This document shows positions 37,080-45,874 of a DNA stretch of 64,000 nt, piece after piece. The notes below the pieces were generated by a model. It did not search any database, had not been told where the DNA came from, and saw nothing but the letters and a program-made list of their open reading frames with translations. The position numbers and the translations under genes were made by a program. Within the stretch, counting starts at the first letter, position 1. Every line of letters begins with the position of its first letter. The stretch comes from Sinorhizobium sp. RAC02 (GTDB taxonomy: Bacteria; Pseudomonadota; Alphaproteobacteria; Rhizobiales; Rhizobiaceae). Location of the stretch: contig NZ_CP016452.1 of the NCBI RefSeq assembly GCF_001713395.1, positions 496,001 to 560,000 on the forward strand, written 5' to 3'.

Positions 37080-37263
37080 TGCCGCGGCGGGCGCCTGCTA
37101 TCAGCCGAGCCTGAAGCACCAGGACTACTCGTTGACCCGGATTGTCTACGACCGAGCAGAACGTAGCCGGCTGGCGATTGAGCAGGGGAAGTTCGCCGAG
37201 GAGCACTTCATCAAACCGTACGGGGCCATTCTTGAGCAATGGTCTGCCAATCACGTTCTCTGA
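37080..37263 (+). pseudogene. C-terminal fragment of a probable mesX (DUF1852)
   Basis: The frame ending at the stop at 37261-37263 reads CYQPSLKHQDYSLTRIVYD, then LAIEQGKFAEEHFIKPYG and ends ILEQWSANHVL. I recognise this as the likely end of DUF1852/MesX, the partner found directly upstream of MesD-type core methionine synthases. It lies 27 bp before the MesD-like gene. The upstream part is missing because the Tc-toxin fragment abuts it, with the join at about 37075-37090. Identification is from memory of the family and context, so moderate confidence. Confidence 0.5.
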
Positions 37264-37290
37264 CGAACCGGAAACACGAGGTCGCCTATC

Positions 37291-38319
37291 ATGAAAACAC
37301 TGTTGCCCACGTCAACCGCCGGCAGCCTGCCCAAACCCTCGTGGCTTGCAGAGCCTGAAAAGCTTTGGTCGCCGTGGAAGCTGCAGGACGAGGCACTGAT
37401 CGAGGGAAAGCAGGATGCTTTGCGTTTGTCGTTGGATGATCAGCGGCAGGCGGGCATCGATATCGTCAGCGATGGCGAGCAAACGCGCCAGCATTTCGTC
37501 ACGACGTTCATCGAACACCTCGACGGGGTCGATTTTGAAAAACGCGAGACCGTCAGAATCCGGGATCGTTACGATGCGAGCGTCCCCACCGTCGTCGGCG
37601 CTGTGTCTCGACAGAAGCCGGTTTTTGTCGAAGACGCCAAATTCCTACGTCGGCAGACCAAGCAGCCCATCAAGTGGGCACTGCCGGGCCCCATGACAAT
37701 GATCGATACGCTCTTTGACAGCCACTACAAGAGCCGCGAAAAACTGGCCTGGGAATTCGCTAAGATCCTCAATGAAGAGGCGAGAGAGCTGGAAGCTGCC
37801 GGCGTAGATATCATCCAGTTCGATGAGCCCGCTTTCAACGTCTTCTTTGATGACGTGAATGACTGGGGCGTCGCAACGCTGGAGAAAGCGATCGAGGGCC
37901 TCAAATGCGAGACCGCTGTCCATATCTGCTACGGCTACGGTATCAAGGCCAATACGGATTGGAAAAAGACCCTGGGGGCCGAGTGGCGGCAATATGAGGA
38001 ATCGTTCCCCAAACTGCAGAAATCCAGCATCGGCATGATTTCTCTGGAATGCCATAACTCGCATGTTCCGATGGATCTCATCGAGCTTGTTCGCGGCAAG
38101 AAGGTGATGGTCGGGGCCATCGACGTGGCAAGCAATACCATTGAAACCCCGGAGGAGGTGGCCGCTACCCTGCGAAAGGCACTGCAGTTTGTCGACGCCG
38201 ACAAGCTTTGCCCCTGCACAAACTGCGGGATGGCACCCCTGTCTAGCCGGGTGGCAAGAGGCAAGCTGAATGCTTTGGCCGCAGGCGCGGAAATCGTCCG
38301 AAAAGAACTATTGGCCTAA
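37291..38319 (+). CDS. mesD: Core-MetE methionine synthase (MesD-like)
   Basis: 342 residues, the length of the MetE catalytic domain alone, without the N-terminal folate-binding half. Motifs: TSTAGSLPKPSWL at the start, DIVSDGEQTRQHF, LPGPMTMIDTL, IIQFDEPAF, and the zinc ligands His and Cys in VHICYGYG and the last Cys in CPCTNCGMAPL. Stand-alone core MetE proteins make methionine from homocysteine without the polyglutamyl folate donor used by full MetE. The close similarity of the start to MesD and the flavin reductase downstream support the MesD subgroup, whose members need MesX and oxygen. Here the mesX gene seems truncated, so function is in doubt. Confidence 0.78.
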   Translation: MKTLLPTSTAGSLPKPSWLAEPEKLWSPWKLQDEALIEGKQDALRLSLDDQRQAGIDIVSDGEQTRQHFVTTFIEHLDGVDFEKRETVRIRDRYDASVPTVVGAVSRQKPVFVEDAKFLRRQTKQPIKWALPGPMTMIDTLFDSHYKSREKLAWEFAKILNEEARELEAAGVDIIQFDEPAFNVFFDDVNDWGVATLEKAIEGLKCETAVHICYGYGIKANTDWKKTLGAEWRQYEESFPKLQKSSIGMISLECHNSHVPMDLIELVRGKKVMVGAIDVASNTIETPEEVAATLRKALQFVDADKLCPCTNCGMAPLSSRVARGKLNALAAGAEIVRKELLA

Positions 38320-38344
38320 TGCTGGCTGAGCAGAGGAGGCCGAC

Positions 38345-38869
38345 ATGAACATGGTGAGGCACGGCTTTGACATCGTGGAGAAGGCCACGTTTCGCAACTG
38401 CATGTCGCGTCTCGGCTCTGCGGTAAACGTCGTCACCACCAGATACGGCGGCGAGCGTTATGGCTTCACCGCTTCGGCCGTCTGCAGCGTCAGCGACACG
38501 CCGGCAACGCTTCTCGTCTGCATCAACCGTGTGAGCTCGTGTTTTCATGCCTTTGAGAACACGCGCCATTTCTGCGTCAACACGCTGATGCCGGGCCAGG
38601 AGGACATTTCGAATGTCTTTGGCGGAAAGACACCGACGGAGGATCGATTCACGCTTGGCGAATGGAGAGAAGACTTAACGGGTGTTCCAATCCTGGTGAA
38701 CGCCTCGGTCAGCTTCGAATGCGAGTTGACCAATGAAGTTGACGAGGCAACCCATCGGGTTCTCTTCGGGCGCGCGATCAATGTCCGCGAGAACGAGGAG
38801 GATGGAACGCTGCTCTATTGCATGCGTCGCTATCTCAACGGGTACGCCGGGCCGCGCAGGGCCGGTTGA
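38345..38869 (+). CDS. Flavin reductase (HpaC/RutF-like)
   Basis: 174 residues of a flavin-reductase-like FMN-binding split-barrel protein: FRNCMSRLGSAVNVVTT, GFTASAVCSVSDTPATLLVCIN and FCVNTLMPGQEDISNVFGG are typical. It should reduce FMN or FAD with NAD(P)H for a partner oxygenase. It starts 26 bp after the MesD-like gene behind AGGAGG, so they form one operon; in MesD/MesX systems a flavin reductase commonly accompanies the pair. The C-terminus (GYAGPRRAG) is complete. Confidence 0.85.
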   Translation: MNMVRHGFDIVEKATFRNCMSRLGSAVNVVTTRYGGERYGFTASAVCSVSDTPATLLVCINRVSSCFHAFENTRHFCVNTLMPGQEDISNVFGGKTPTEDRFTLGEWREDLTGVPILVNASVSFECELTNEVDEATHRVLFGRAINVRENEEDGTLLYCMRRYLNGYAGPRRAG

Positions 38870-39082
38870 CGTTTCCGCTTCGAGATGGTCAAATTACAGG
38901 AAGTAATTGAAATTGCACGATAACCAGTCGTACTTGTCCGAGGCCGCAGGTTCGCTTCCGTTCAAGGCGAAGTATGCCGCATCGATGCTTTACTAGGAGA
39001 GAGGGTCAACGCATTCAATCGGGCGGACAAATTGCTGGCGATCTCAAATCAAGCCTAACGCGCATAGTCTCGTAGCCAATTC
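38870..39082. other. Intergenic region, nothing recognised
   Basis: No gene, hairpin or repeat could be supported between the flavin reductase stop and the HNH-like fragment. Confidence 0.4.
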
Positions 39083-39343
39083 TCAGTGACGTCGTCCATG
39101 CTCCTCTGCTTCATCACCGAAGCCAGGTGGTTTTGTTTTTACCCAACTGACGATCTTCTGAATTGCGGGGACCTCGAGAATAGCTGAGATCGTGGAGAAC
39201 TTCTTTGCCAACTGGGTGTCCGTGAAGGCTGCATGTATGTGGCTGTGGCATATCCGTTGCAAAGGCATTTTGATCTTGCCACCCTTACTCCTGGGAACAA
39301 GGTGGCGGTCGTCGATCTGGTCGTTAGGTACCACCAGCCACAC
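39083..39343 (-). pseudogene. HNH-endonuclease-like protein, N-terminus missing
   Basis: The minus-strand frame (86 residues from a GTG) reads RHLVPRSKGGKIKMPLQRIC, HSHIHAAFTDTQLAK and IVSWVKTKPPGFG. This resembles small rhizobial HNH endonucleases, whose core is HHLVPKxKGG then ICHxxIHA. The family normally starts with a CPLC zinc pair about 25 residues earlier; here an in-frame stop sits before the GTG and a continuation is in another frame, so the N-terminal Cys motif is lost and the gene is probably broken. The first His of the HH pair is Arg. Confidence 0.5.
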
Positions 39344-39471
39344 CGGTGAAACAACGAATTGATCGGCATGTTAATCTCCCCAGAGCGGAGTCATCTTTCC
39401 GCGCAGAAAGTGGTCAAACTTCACTGTTCAATCACATGACAGGCCGACGTACATAACAGTCCGCCGTTTTT

Positions 39472-40374
39472 CTATTCAACGACGGCTCGGACCGTACGGA
39501 CAAGCTCCTCGGCGAACATCGTAGCGGCGAGACCTCGGCTTCTTTTTTCGCGTTGAACAAGGGAGAGGGTATTTTTACCGAAGGTGCGATCGCGTATCGG
39601 CACGTAGGTCAGCACACCGTTGCGCTGCTCCTCAGCGACATCGAACTTGCTTAGGAAGGCAATGCCGTCGCCAGCGGCGGCAAGGCATTTCATCGCCTCG
39701 ATGGAGTTCGTAAGGAAGGCGGGTTCCACCGAAAGGCCCGCCTCGACGAACGCATCGGCGACGATGCTGTGGATCAGCATAGATTTTTCCGCGAAGATCA
39801 GCGGGTAGGGTTCGCAGAACGACAGCGGCAGCGTGTCCATGCCCGCGAGCGGATGCTCGGGCGAGACGACGGCGCCAAGGCGCGTGTCCATTTTCCACAG
39901 CGTTTCGAGTTGGGGTGTTGCCGGCAGGTTGAAGGCAAGGCCAAGGTCGGCCTCGCCGTCGAGCACCGCCTGCACGATGTCGCGCACGAACATAACCCGG
40001 ATGGAAATCTTCAGCCGTGGGTGTCGGGCGCAGAAACTCGCCGCCGCCTTCGGCACGATGCCGCCGGCAAGGCCGTTCATGGTGGCGATGATCACCTCAC
40101 CGCTCTGCAAGGTCTTGATATCGCGAATATCAGCCTCGACCTGGCTGTATTCCTTGATCGTGCGGCGGACATGGGTGACGAGGATCTCACCGGCCGGTGT
40201 CAGGCGCAGGCCGCGCGGCAGACGCTCGAACAGCGGCTCGCCGATCGCCTCCTCCAGTTGCAACACATGCTTGTTGATGGCCGACGGCGCCACGTGCAGC
40301 CGCTCGCCGGCAGCGCGGATCGAGCCCGAGCGCGCGACCTCGTCGATGTAGCGCAATACGCGTGAATGCAACAT
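39472..40374 (-). CDS. LysR-family transcriptional regulator
   Basis: 300 residues. The N-terminal winged helix (1-60) has RVLRYIDEVARSGSIRAAGE and VAPSAINKHVLQLEEAIG; the rest is a periplasmic-binding-like effector domain (VIIATMNGLAGGIVPKAAAS, LGAVVSPEHPLAG). It is divergent from the adenine deaminase gene with a 135-bp gap, the standard layout in which the regulator controls the neighbour and itself. The effector is probably a purine or a degradation product, by inference only. Confidence 0.9.
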   Translation of the reverse strand: MLHSRVLRYIDEVARSGSIRAAGERLHVAPSAINKHVLQLEEAIGEPLFERLPRGLRLTPAGEILVTHVRRTIKEYSQVEADIRDIKTLQSGEVIIATMNGLAGGIVPKAAASFCARHPRLKISIRVMFVRDIVQAVLDGEADLGLAFNLPATPQLETLWKMDTRLGAVVSPEHPLAGMDTLPLSFCEPYPLIFAEKSMLIHSIVADAFVEAGLSVEPAFLTNSIEAMKCLAAAGDGIAFLSKFDVAEEQRNGVLTYVPIRDRTFGKNTLSLVQREKRSRGLAATMFAEELVRTVRAVVE

Positions 40375-40509
40375 TTACCCCCCTCAGGCGCTCTCGAAAA
40401 GCGTACACTATGCGCAGAAAATACCGCTTTTCGGAAGCGGTGCAATCCCGTCTTATGACCTCGGAAAACGCGGGGCAGAAAGCCAGCGAGACTGACGTGG
40501 AGGAATGCC

Positions 40510-42237
40510 GTGAATACAGTGGAAGCCGCTCACTACGACAAGGTGCGCGCGATCTTCGCCATCCTGAACGGCGAGGGCGAAGCCGATCTTCTCTTGAAGA
40601 ACCTAAACATCCTCGATGTTCACGGCGAGACCGTGTATCAGGGTTCGATCCTCGTCTACGACAAACGCATCATTGCGCTCAATCCGGACGAGAGCGTGCT
40701 GAAGGTGAAGGAGGTTTTCGACGGCAAGGGCCTTTATGCCATTCCTGGCCTGATCGACGCCCATATCCACTTCGAATCCCAGCTTGCCCACCCCACGGCG
40801 CTCGCCGAAGCGATGGTGCCTTGCGGCACGACGACGATCTATTCCGAATGCCTCGATCTTTTGAGCGCGGCGGGAGAGGAGGGCGTGCAGGCAGCGGAAA
40901 GCCTGTTCAAGGAATACGAGAGGCTGCCCTATCGTCTCTACGCCTTCGCGCCCGGCAAGAAGACGGCGGCGTCCGTCACCGAAGCGGTGCTGAAGATGGA
41001 GCCGGTGATCGGTCTCGGTGAGTTCGAACACTTCACCTATTCCTCCGGCAATGACGACGATTTCCGGAAGGCGGCCTGGCTGCGCGCCAAGGGCGGCTTC
41101 ATGAACGGCCATTGGGGCGTCACCGCGCTGTCCGACATGATCCTCAACTACCTGCCGGCCATCGGCTGCTCCAACAACCACGACGTCTGGAACGAGAAGG
41201 ACATCGAGAAGAGCATCCGCTACGGCTTCCCGACGCATATCAAGTTCGGTGTCGGCAGTGCGGAAGTGATCAAGGTGCTGCTGCGCGCCATCGTGGATCG
41301 CAAATGGCCGACCGACAACTTCATGCTCTGCACGGACAACATCTCCGTCGAGCGCCTGCTGACCATGGGCCACATGGACTGGATCATCTCGCTGTGCGCC
41401 GAGATGGGCATCAACCCGATCCATGCCATCAAGATGGCGACGTATAACACGGCGCGCTCCTTCCACATGGAAGACAAGATCGGCTCGCTGACGCCCGGCC
41501 GCTTCGCCGATATCGTGCTGACCGACAGCCTGTCGAAGATCAATCCGCTCTATGTCTTCAAGGATGGCGAGCTGGTCGCGAAGGACCGCAAGCTACTGAA
41601 GAATGCCGAGATCGACTATTCCGGCATGTGCAAGAAGGGCGTTCCCGGCCTTGCCGACCTCACGGCCAAGCAGCTCGACATCGTGCCGCTGGAAATCTCC
41701 GAGGATGGCAGCAAGGCCAAGGTCTATCTCTTCGACGTCTACGGTCGCGGCCACGCGAAGTTCTACCAGGAGGTCTGGGTGCCGCTGAAGGACGGCAAGG
41801 TCGTGCCGGAATGGGATGGCGTCAAGTACAGCCGCCTCTCGGTTATCCAGCGCTACGCCGATGGCACGCGCCATGTGGTGAACGGCCTGTTCAAGGGTGT
41901 CTCGATCGATCGGGGCGCGGTCGCGACCTTCTGGCCGGCGCCGAAACCTTACTTCGTCGTGGTTGGGGAAGACAGCGCGGAAATGTGCCATTGCGTCAAG
42001 CAGGTGGACACCTATGCCGGCGCCTGCATCGTCACGGAGAACAGGACGGAGAAGGCGGTGATGCCGCTCGATATCTATGGCGTCATGGCGAACATGACCG
42101 TCTCCGAGCTGATGACTGCCGCCAGCGCCATCGATGCCGCCCTGGAAGACTTGGGCAATCGCAATGAGGGCGAGCCGGTCGTCAACAAGCTGCTTAGCCT
42201 GTTCATCTCGCTGCACCGGTTCCGATTGATGCGCTGA
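40510..42237 (+). CDS. Adenine deaminase-type amidohydrolase
   Basis: 575 residues. The amidohydrolase fold has the metal site HIHFESQ (about 85-91), a Glu-rich block GLGEFEHF, NGHWG, a His-Asp pair in SNNHDVW and the late Asp in LCTDNIS. A dihydroorotase-like return strand (PGRFADIVLTDSL) and an adenine-deaminase C-terminal domain (about 400-570) follow. This is the layout of AdeC-type adenine deaminases (adenine to hypoxanthine plus ammonia), though a related aminopurine or other substrate is possible. The GTG start follows GGAGGA. It is probably co-transcribed with the membrane protein downstream. Confidence 0.83.
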   Translation: MNTVEAAHYDKVRAIFAILNGEGEADLLLKNLNILDVHGETVYQGSILVYDKRIIALNPDESVLKVKEVFDGKGLYAIPGLIDAHIHFESQLAHPTALAEAMVPCGTTTIYSECLDLLSAAGEEGVQAAESLFKEYERLPYRLYAFAPGKKTAASVTEAVLKMEPVIGLGEFEHFTYSSGNDDDFRKAAWLRAKGGFMNGHWGVTALSDMILNYLPAIGCSNNHDVWNEKDIEKSIRYGFPTHIKFGVGSAEVIKVLLRAIVDRKWPTDNFMLCTDNISVERLLTMGHMDWIISLCAEMGINPIHAIKMATYNTARSFHMEDKIGSLTPGRFADIVLTDSLSKINPLYVFKDGELVAKDRKLLKNAEIDYSGMCKKGVPGLADLTAKQLDIVPLEISEDGSKAKVYLFDVYGRGHAKFYQEVWVPLKDGKVVPEWDGVKYSRLSVIQRYADGTRHVVNGLFKGVSIDRGAVATFWPAPKPYFVVVGEDSAEMCHCVKQVDTYAGACIVTENRTEKAVMPLDIYGVMANMTVSELMTAASAIDAALEDLGNRNEGEPVVNKLLSLFISLHRFRLMR

Positions 42238-42245
42238 CGAGAACA

Positions 42246-42273
42246 CCCGGCAGGCGCTTCGGTGCCTGCCGGG
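42246..42273 (+). terminator. Stable TTCG-loop hairpin after the deaminase gene
   Basis: A 12-bp stem (CCCGGCAGGC and GCCTGCCGGG plus a GC/GT inner step) closes a TTCG tetraloop, nine bases after the stop. No T-run follows, so it may lower rather than end transcription into the membrane-protein gene or protect the upstream mRNA. Confidence 0.6.
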
Positions 42274-42388
42274 CACGAAAGTCGCGGATTGACGGGAAGG
42301 TGGAGTTCCCCGACATCCGCGGAAACGAAAATTTAGCGCGGAAGGCCGGGATAACGGGAGGCCCCGTGCAACACCTCGGGAGGAAACC

Positions 42389-43099
42389 ATGGCACACACT
42401 GCGGCGGAAGCCGAAATCGTCGATACCGGCAGCCTTACCCGGCGCTGGATCATCTATGTACTGGGAATCTACATCCTGACCTTCGGCGTCAGCCTGGCGA
42501 TCCGTGCGGGCGTCGGTATTTCGCCGCAGAGCAGCCTGACGCGCACCATGACGCTGGTCTACACGCCGCTCAGCCAGGGGACGTACAATTTCATCCTCGA
42601 ACTGATCATGCTGTTCCTGACCTATCTGGTGCTGCCGAAGGACTTCAAATTCAAGAACTTCGCGTCGCTGATCCCGGCCTTCGTGCTGGCGGTGTTCCTG
42701 GATTTCAACCTCAAGCTCACCGAGTTCATCGTGCTGGAGGAATATTCGCTACGGGTCGCCTTGCTGGTCTTCGCCGATGCGGCGCTTGCCTTCGGTCTCT
42801 TCCTGATGATCCGCGCCAACCTCGTGCTGATGCCGATCGACATGTTTGTCAACACGATCTTCAAGCGCACCGGCTGGAAGTGGGGCAACATCAAGACTGG
42901 CTTCGACTGCACGCTGCTGGTCACCTCCGCCCTGGTCGGTCTGGCCTTCCTGGCCGAGATCAAGTTCATCCGCGAGGGCACGATCATCAACGCCATCCTG
43001 ATCGGACAGTACATCAAGCTCTACTTCTTCCTGTTCAAGAAATGGAACGCGAGGAAGGCGGCGCCCGCAGCGGGCACGCTGGAGACCGCCGCGAAGTAA
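42389..43099 (+). CDS. YczE/YitT-like multispan membrane protein
   Basis: 236 residues with five to six predicted membrane helices (WIIYVLGIYILTFGVSLAI, FILELIMLFLTYLVL, FASLIPAFVLAVFLDF, LLVFADAALAFGLFLMI, LLVTSALVGLAFLAEI). The motif RAGVGISPQSSLT near residue 40 and the helix VLMPIDMFVNTI match the YczE/YitT-like group, whose function is unknown. It sits 151 bp after the deaminase in the same direction, preceded by GGAGG, and could be a purine or related-compound transporter by context only. Confidence 0.75.
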   Translation: MAHTAAEAEIVDTGSLTRRWIIYVLGIYILTFGVSLAIRAGVGISPQSSLTRTMTLVYTPLSQGTYNFILELIMLFLTYLVLPKDFKFKNFASLIPAFVLAVFLDFNLKLTEFIVLEEYSLRVALLVFADAALAFGLFLMIRANLVLMPIDMFVNTIFKRTGWKWGNIKTGFDCTLLVTSALVGLAFLAEIKFIREGTIINAILIGQYIKLYFFLFKKWNARKAAPAAGTLETAAK

Positions 43100-43122
43100 A
43101 GATCATCAATCGGACCGAGGCC

Positions 43123-43145
43123 AGGGCGCCCTGAAAGGGCGCCCT
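43123..43145 (+). terminator. Terminator-like hairpin after the membrane-protein gene
   Basis: A 9-bp perfect stem (AGGGCGCCC / GGGCGCCCT) with a 5-base loop TGAAA, followed by TA rather than a T-run. It probably ends the deaminase operon. Confidence 0.65.
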
Positions 43146-43232
43146 TATGCGTAGCCGTACATCGAGTCATAGCACTTTCAATGCCTTAGTATATCCAAGG
43201 TGCAGGACCGCGGTTTATATCCTTTCAAGAGC

Positions 43233-44153
43233 TCAGCCACTATTGTGTGGCTCAGCGTGTGGTCCTACCGGAGATGCCGCTTGTTCTATGAGCCAGTTGA
43301 TGAAGGAGCTGACCGAAGCGGTTTCGCGTTTCGCATCGGGGCAGATGCAATAGTAATTGTGGACTGCGGGCACACTTAGGCGCAACGGCTGCACCAGCCG
43401 ACCTTCGTCTAGATCGCGCGCGGAAACGACTTCATCGCTGAGGGCCACACCAAAGCCATCCCGGGCGGCTTGGAGCACGATGCCGAAGTCGTCGAAGTGC
43501 ACGTCGGACTCACCCGCATAGGGAATGCCGGCTTCGGCCTGCCAGCGGCGCCACTGCGAGCCGTCATCCTCGTGAAGCAGCCGGTGATAGGCGAGGTCGG
43601 AGGGGTGGCGGATGGCGTTCGGCCCCCGCAGGAGCTGCGGACTGCAGACCGGCGTCATATGGATGCCGTGCAGCAGGCGCCACCAGAAGCCTGGCCACGG
43701 TGGCACGCCATAGACGATAGCTACATCCGTCTTGCGCCAGTCGACACCGTGGAAATGGCTGGAGGTGAGTACCTTCAACTGGAAATTCGGACTTTCCGCC
43801 ATGAAGGTGAAGAGCCGGGTGGCAAGCCAAGCGACGCCGTGCACCTGCGGGATGGAAATGGTCAGGGCCTGCATTGCAGTGCCATGTTTGTGCGCCGAGA
43901 GTTGGCGCACGCCGGTGTGAATCGCTTCCATGGCGCTTGCCACCGAGCGCTGGAGCTGGCTTCCGCTTGGAGTCAAAGCCAGTTGCCGGCCGCGTTTTTG
44001 AAAGAGGTCGACGCCGAGCGTCACCTGAAGCGTGCGAATCTGCTGGCTGATGGCCCCTGGCGTCACATGCAGTTCCGCCGCCGCCGCACTGACATTGCCA
44101 AGCCGCGCGACACTTTCGAAGACTCGAAAAGCATGAAGGGGTGGTAGCGCCAT
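43233..44153 (-). CDS. LysR-family regulator (GcvA-like)
   Basis: 306 residues. It starts MALPPLHAFRVFESVARLGN and has SAAAAELHVTPGAISQQIRTLQ as the DNA-binding helix; the effector domain has CSPQLLRGPNAIRHPSDL and LLHEDDGSQWRRW, the WxxW patch common in GcvA-like proteins. It is in tandem with a second GcvA-like gene 31 bp away (44185), in the same direction. The two are 43% or so alike by eye in domain order but not duplicates. Its target is likely the isochorismatase/ABC operon starting at 45200. Confidence 0.88.
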   Translation of the reverse strand: MALPPLHAFRVFESVARLGNVSAAAAELHVTPGAISQQIRTLQVTLGVDLFQKRGRQLALTPSGSQLQRSVASAMEAIHTGVRQLSAHKHGTAMQALTISIPQVHGVAWLATRLFTFMAESPNFQLKVLTSSHFHGVDWRKTDVAIVYGVPPWPGFWWRLLHGIHMTPVCSPQLLRGPNAIRHPSDLAYHRLLHEDDGSQWRRWQAEAGIPYAGESDVHFDDFGIVLQAARDGFGVALSDEVVSARDLDEGRLVQPLRLSVPAVHNYYCICPDAKRETASVSSFINWLIEQAASPVGPHAEPHNSG

Positions 44154-44184
44154 CGATCTCTTCCCTCAATTGACGTTCAATGGA

Positions 44185-45093
44185 TCAGGCATTCTGGTCG
44201 CGTCCCGGGCGCAGCTGCTCGATCACCCGATCGGCCAGGGAGCGCAGAACGGGGTCGTTTGCGCGATCGACCGGGCAGACGATGTAATATTCCCGCGCCG
44301 CATTGATCGTGGTTGAAAACGGTTGGATGAGCCGCCCTTCGCTCAGATAGTTTCTCGTCAGCACATCCGAGACCAGCGCCACGCCGCGGCCCTGAACGGC
44401 GGAGGCGATCGCCTGGGCCACCGAATTCACCCGGACTCGGGTATTGCCTTCAAGGCCGATGCGAGCGGCAATGGACCATTTTGCCCATTCTCCGCCGTCG
44501 TCTTCATGCAGCAGCGTGACCGAGCTCAGCTTTCTGTCGCGATTGCGCAGGTCGAGCCGCGGGAAGAGCGTCGGCGAGCACACGGCACAGAGCCGGACTT
44601 CGCTGAGCGACCGCCAGTATTTTCCGCTGAAGGGCGGATTGTCGTAGACGATTGCCAGGTCGTTGTCGTCCCAATCCACCTCCGCGGCGGTAATCGCCTC
44701 ATTGATGGTGAGGTTGGAAAGGCCGTGCGATTGCGCGAAATCGACGATCGTTGCGGTCAGCCAGGCGATCCCGAGCGCAGTCGGCACGGAAACCGACAGC
44801 GATGCGGGCTGGTCGCCGGAGGTTAATTTCCGCGACGCCCGCGTCGCCGTATCGAGTTGTCCGAGGGATAGGGCGACGGTCTGCGAGAAATTCCTGCCCG
44901 CTTGGGTAAGGGCGACATTTCGGCCCGACTTCTGGAACAGGACAATGCCTGTCGCATCGCTCAGCTTCTTGAGTTGCAACGAAATCGCGCTTGGGCTGAG
45001 GTTCAATTCCTCCGCCGCATGCCGCACGCCGCCGAGACGCGCGGTCGCTTCGAATGCCGGAAGATATTGCAGGTAGGGCGGAAGACGGCTCAT
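44185..45093 (-). CDS. LysR-family regulator (GcvA-like), second copy
   Basis: 302 residues with the start LPPYLQYLPAFEATARLGG, the helix-turn-helix AEELNLSPSAISLQLKKLSD, and an effector domain with CSPTLFPRLDLRNRDRKLSSV and LLHEDDGGEWAKWS. It is divergent from the hydrolase/ABC operon across a 106-bp gap and is the best candidate for its direct regulator. Two related LysR genes in a row for one operon may respond to two effectors or to one in an opposing manner. Confidence 0.9.
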   Translation of the reverse strand: MSRLPPYLQYLPAFEATARLGGVRHAAEELNLSPSAISLQLKKLSDATGIVLFQKSGRNVALTQAGRNFSQTVALSLGQLDTATRASRKLTSGDQPASLSVSVPTALGIAWLTATIVDFAQSHGLSNLTINEAITAAEVDWDDNDLAIVYDNPPFSGKYWRSLSEVRLCAVCSPTLFPRLDLRNRDRKLSSVTLLHEDDGGEWAKWSIAARIGLEGNTRVRVNSVAQAIASAVQGRGVALVSDVLTRNYLSEGRLIQPFSTTINAAREYYIVCPVDRANDPVLRSLADRVIEQLRPGRDQNA

Positions 45094-45199
45094 CTGGATA
45101 CTCAGTAATCGTTTAGCTTTATAGAACGATATTGGTGATTTTAAATTGATTTTTTCAAATTGTTAAGGGTGCTATCCAGCGACAAAGAGGAGTTTGTTC
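45094..45199. promoter_or_regulatory. Divergent LysR/hydrolase-operon promoter region
   Basis: AT-rich gap. A loose palindrome near 45141-45166 (TTAAATTGATTTTTTCAAAT then TGTTAA) fits a LysR T-N11-A style box. AGAGG at 45186-45190 is the ribosome-binding site that decides the ATG at 45200 rather than the upstream TTG at 45194. Confidence 0.45.
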
Positions 45200-45874
45200 A
45201 TGATCTCGGCGAAACCATTCAACTATCCCTATGACGGCAATCTCGATGCGCGCAAGACGGCGCTTATCGTCGTCGACTTGCAAGAGGATTTCCTCTCCAC
45301 CACGGGCTATTTCGCCCGGCAGGGGTATGACCCCGCACCGCTTCGCGCGATCCTTCCCGCAGTGAATCAGCTCATTGCCGCCTGCCGCGACGCGGGCATC
45401 CAGATCATTCACACGCGGCAGGGGTATCGCGAAGACCTCGCGGACATGACCCCTTACGAAAAATGGCGCCGGCAGCGGTCGGGCCTCGAGGGTACGACTG
45501 CGCTGTTGCGGTCCAGCCCCGGCTTCCAGATCGTTCCCGAACTCGACGTGCGCCCGCAGGACATCATTGTCGACAAGACCTGCAACAGCGCCTTCACCTA
45601 CACCGATTTCGAACATGTCCTGCGTGCGCAGGGCATCACGCATCTGCTGTTTACCGGCTGCACCACCGACGTCTGCGTTCACACGACGCTGCGCGAAGCC
45701 TGCGACCGCAATTTCCAGTGCCTGACGATCTCCGACGCCTGCGCCAGCGGCGACCAATATGCCCACGAGGCCGCCCTGCACATGGTCACCGTCGAGAACG
45801 GCATTTTTGGTGCGCTGACGGATACCGAAGCGGTGCTGGAAGGTCTGGAAAAGCTTGGAAAACCCACGAAATGA
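45200..45874 (+). CDS. Isochorismatase-family cysteine hydrolase
   Basis: 224 residues. The Asp-Lys-Cys triad of the family is visible: Asp26 in VVDLQEDF, Lys126 in VDKTCNSAF and Cys159 in GCTTDVCV, with a flexible cis-peptide turn before it. The segment IIHTRQGYREDLADMTPYEKWRR resembles the ureidoacrylate/biuret amidohydrolase subgroup (RutB, BiuH). It probably hydrolyses an amide or ureide in the cytosol. It overlaps the GYD gene by 4 bp and heads an operon with an amino-acid-type importer, so the substrate is likely an imported nitrogen compound. Confidence 0.87.
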   Translation: MISAKPFNYPYDGNLDARKTALIVVDLQEDFLSTTGYFARQGYDPAPLRAILPAVNQLIAACRDAGIQIIHTRQGYREDLADMTPYEKWRRQRSGLEGTTALLRSSPGFQIVPELDVRPQDIIVDKTCNSAFTYTDFEHVLRAQGITHLLFTGCTTDVCVHTTLREACDRNFQCLTISDACASGDQYAHEAALHMVTVENGIFGALTDTEAVLEGLEKLGKPTK

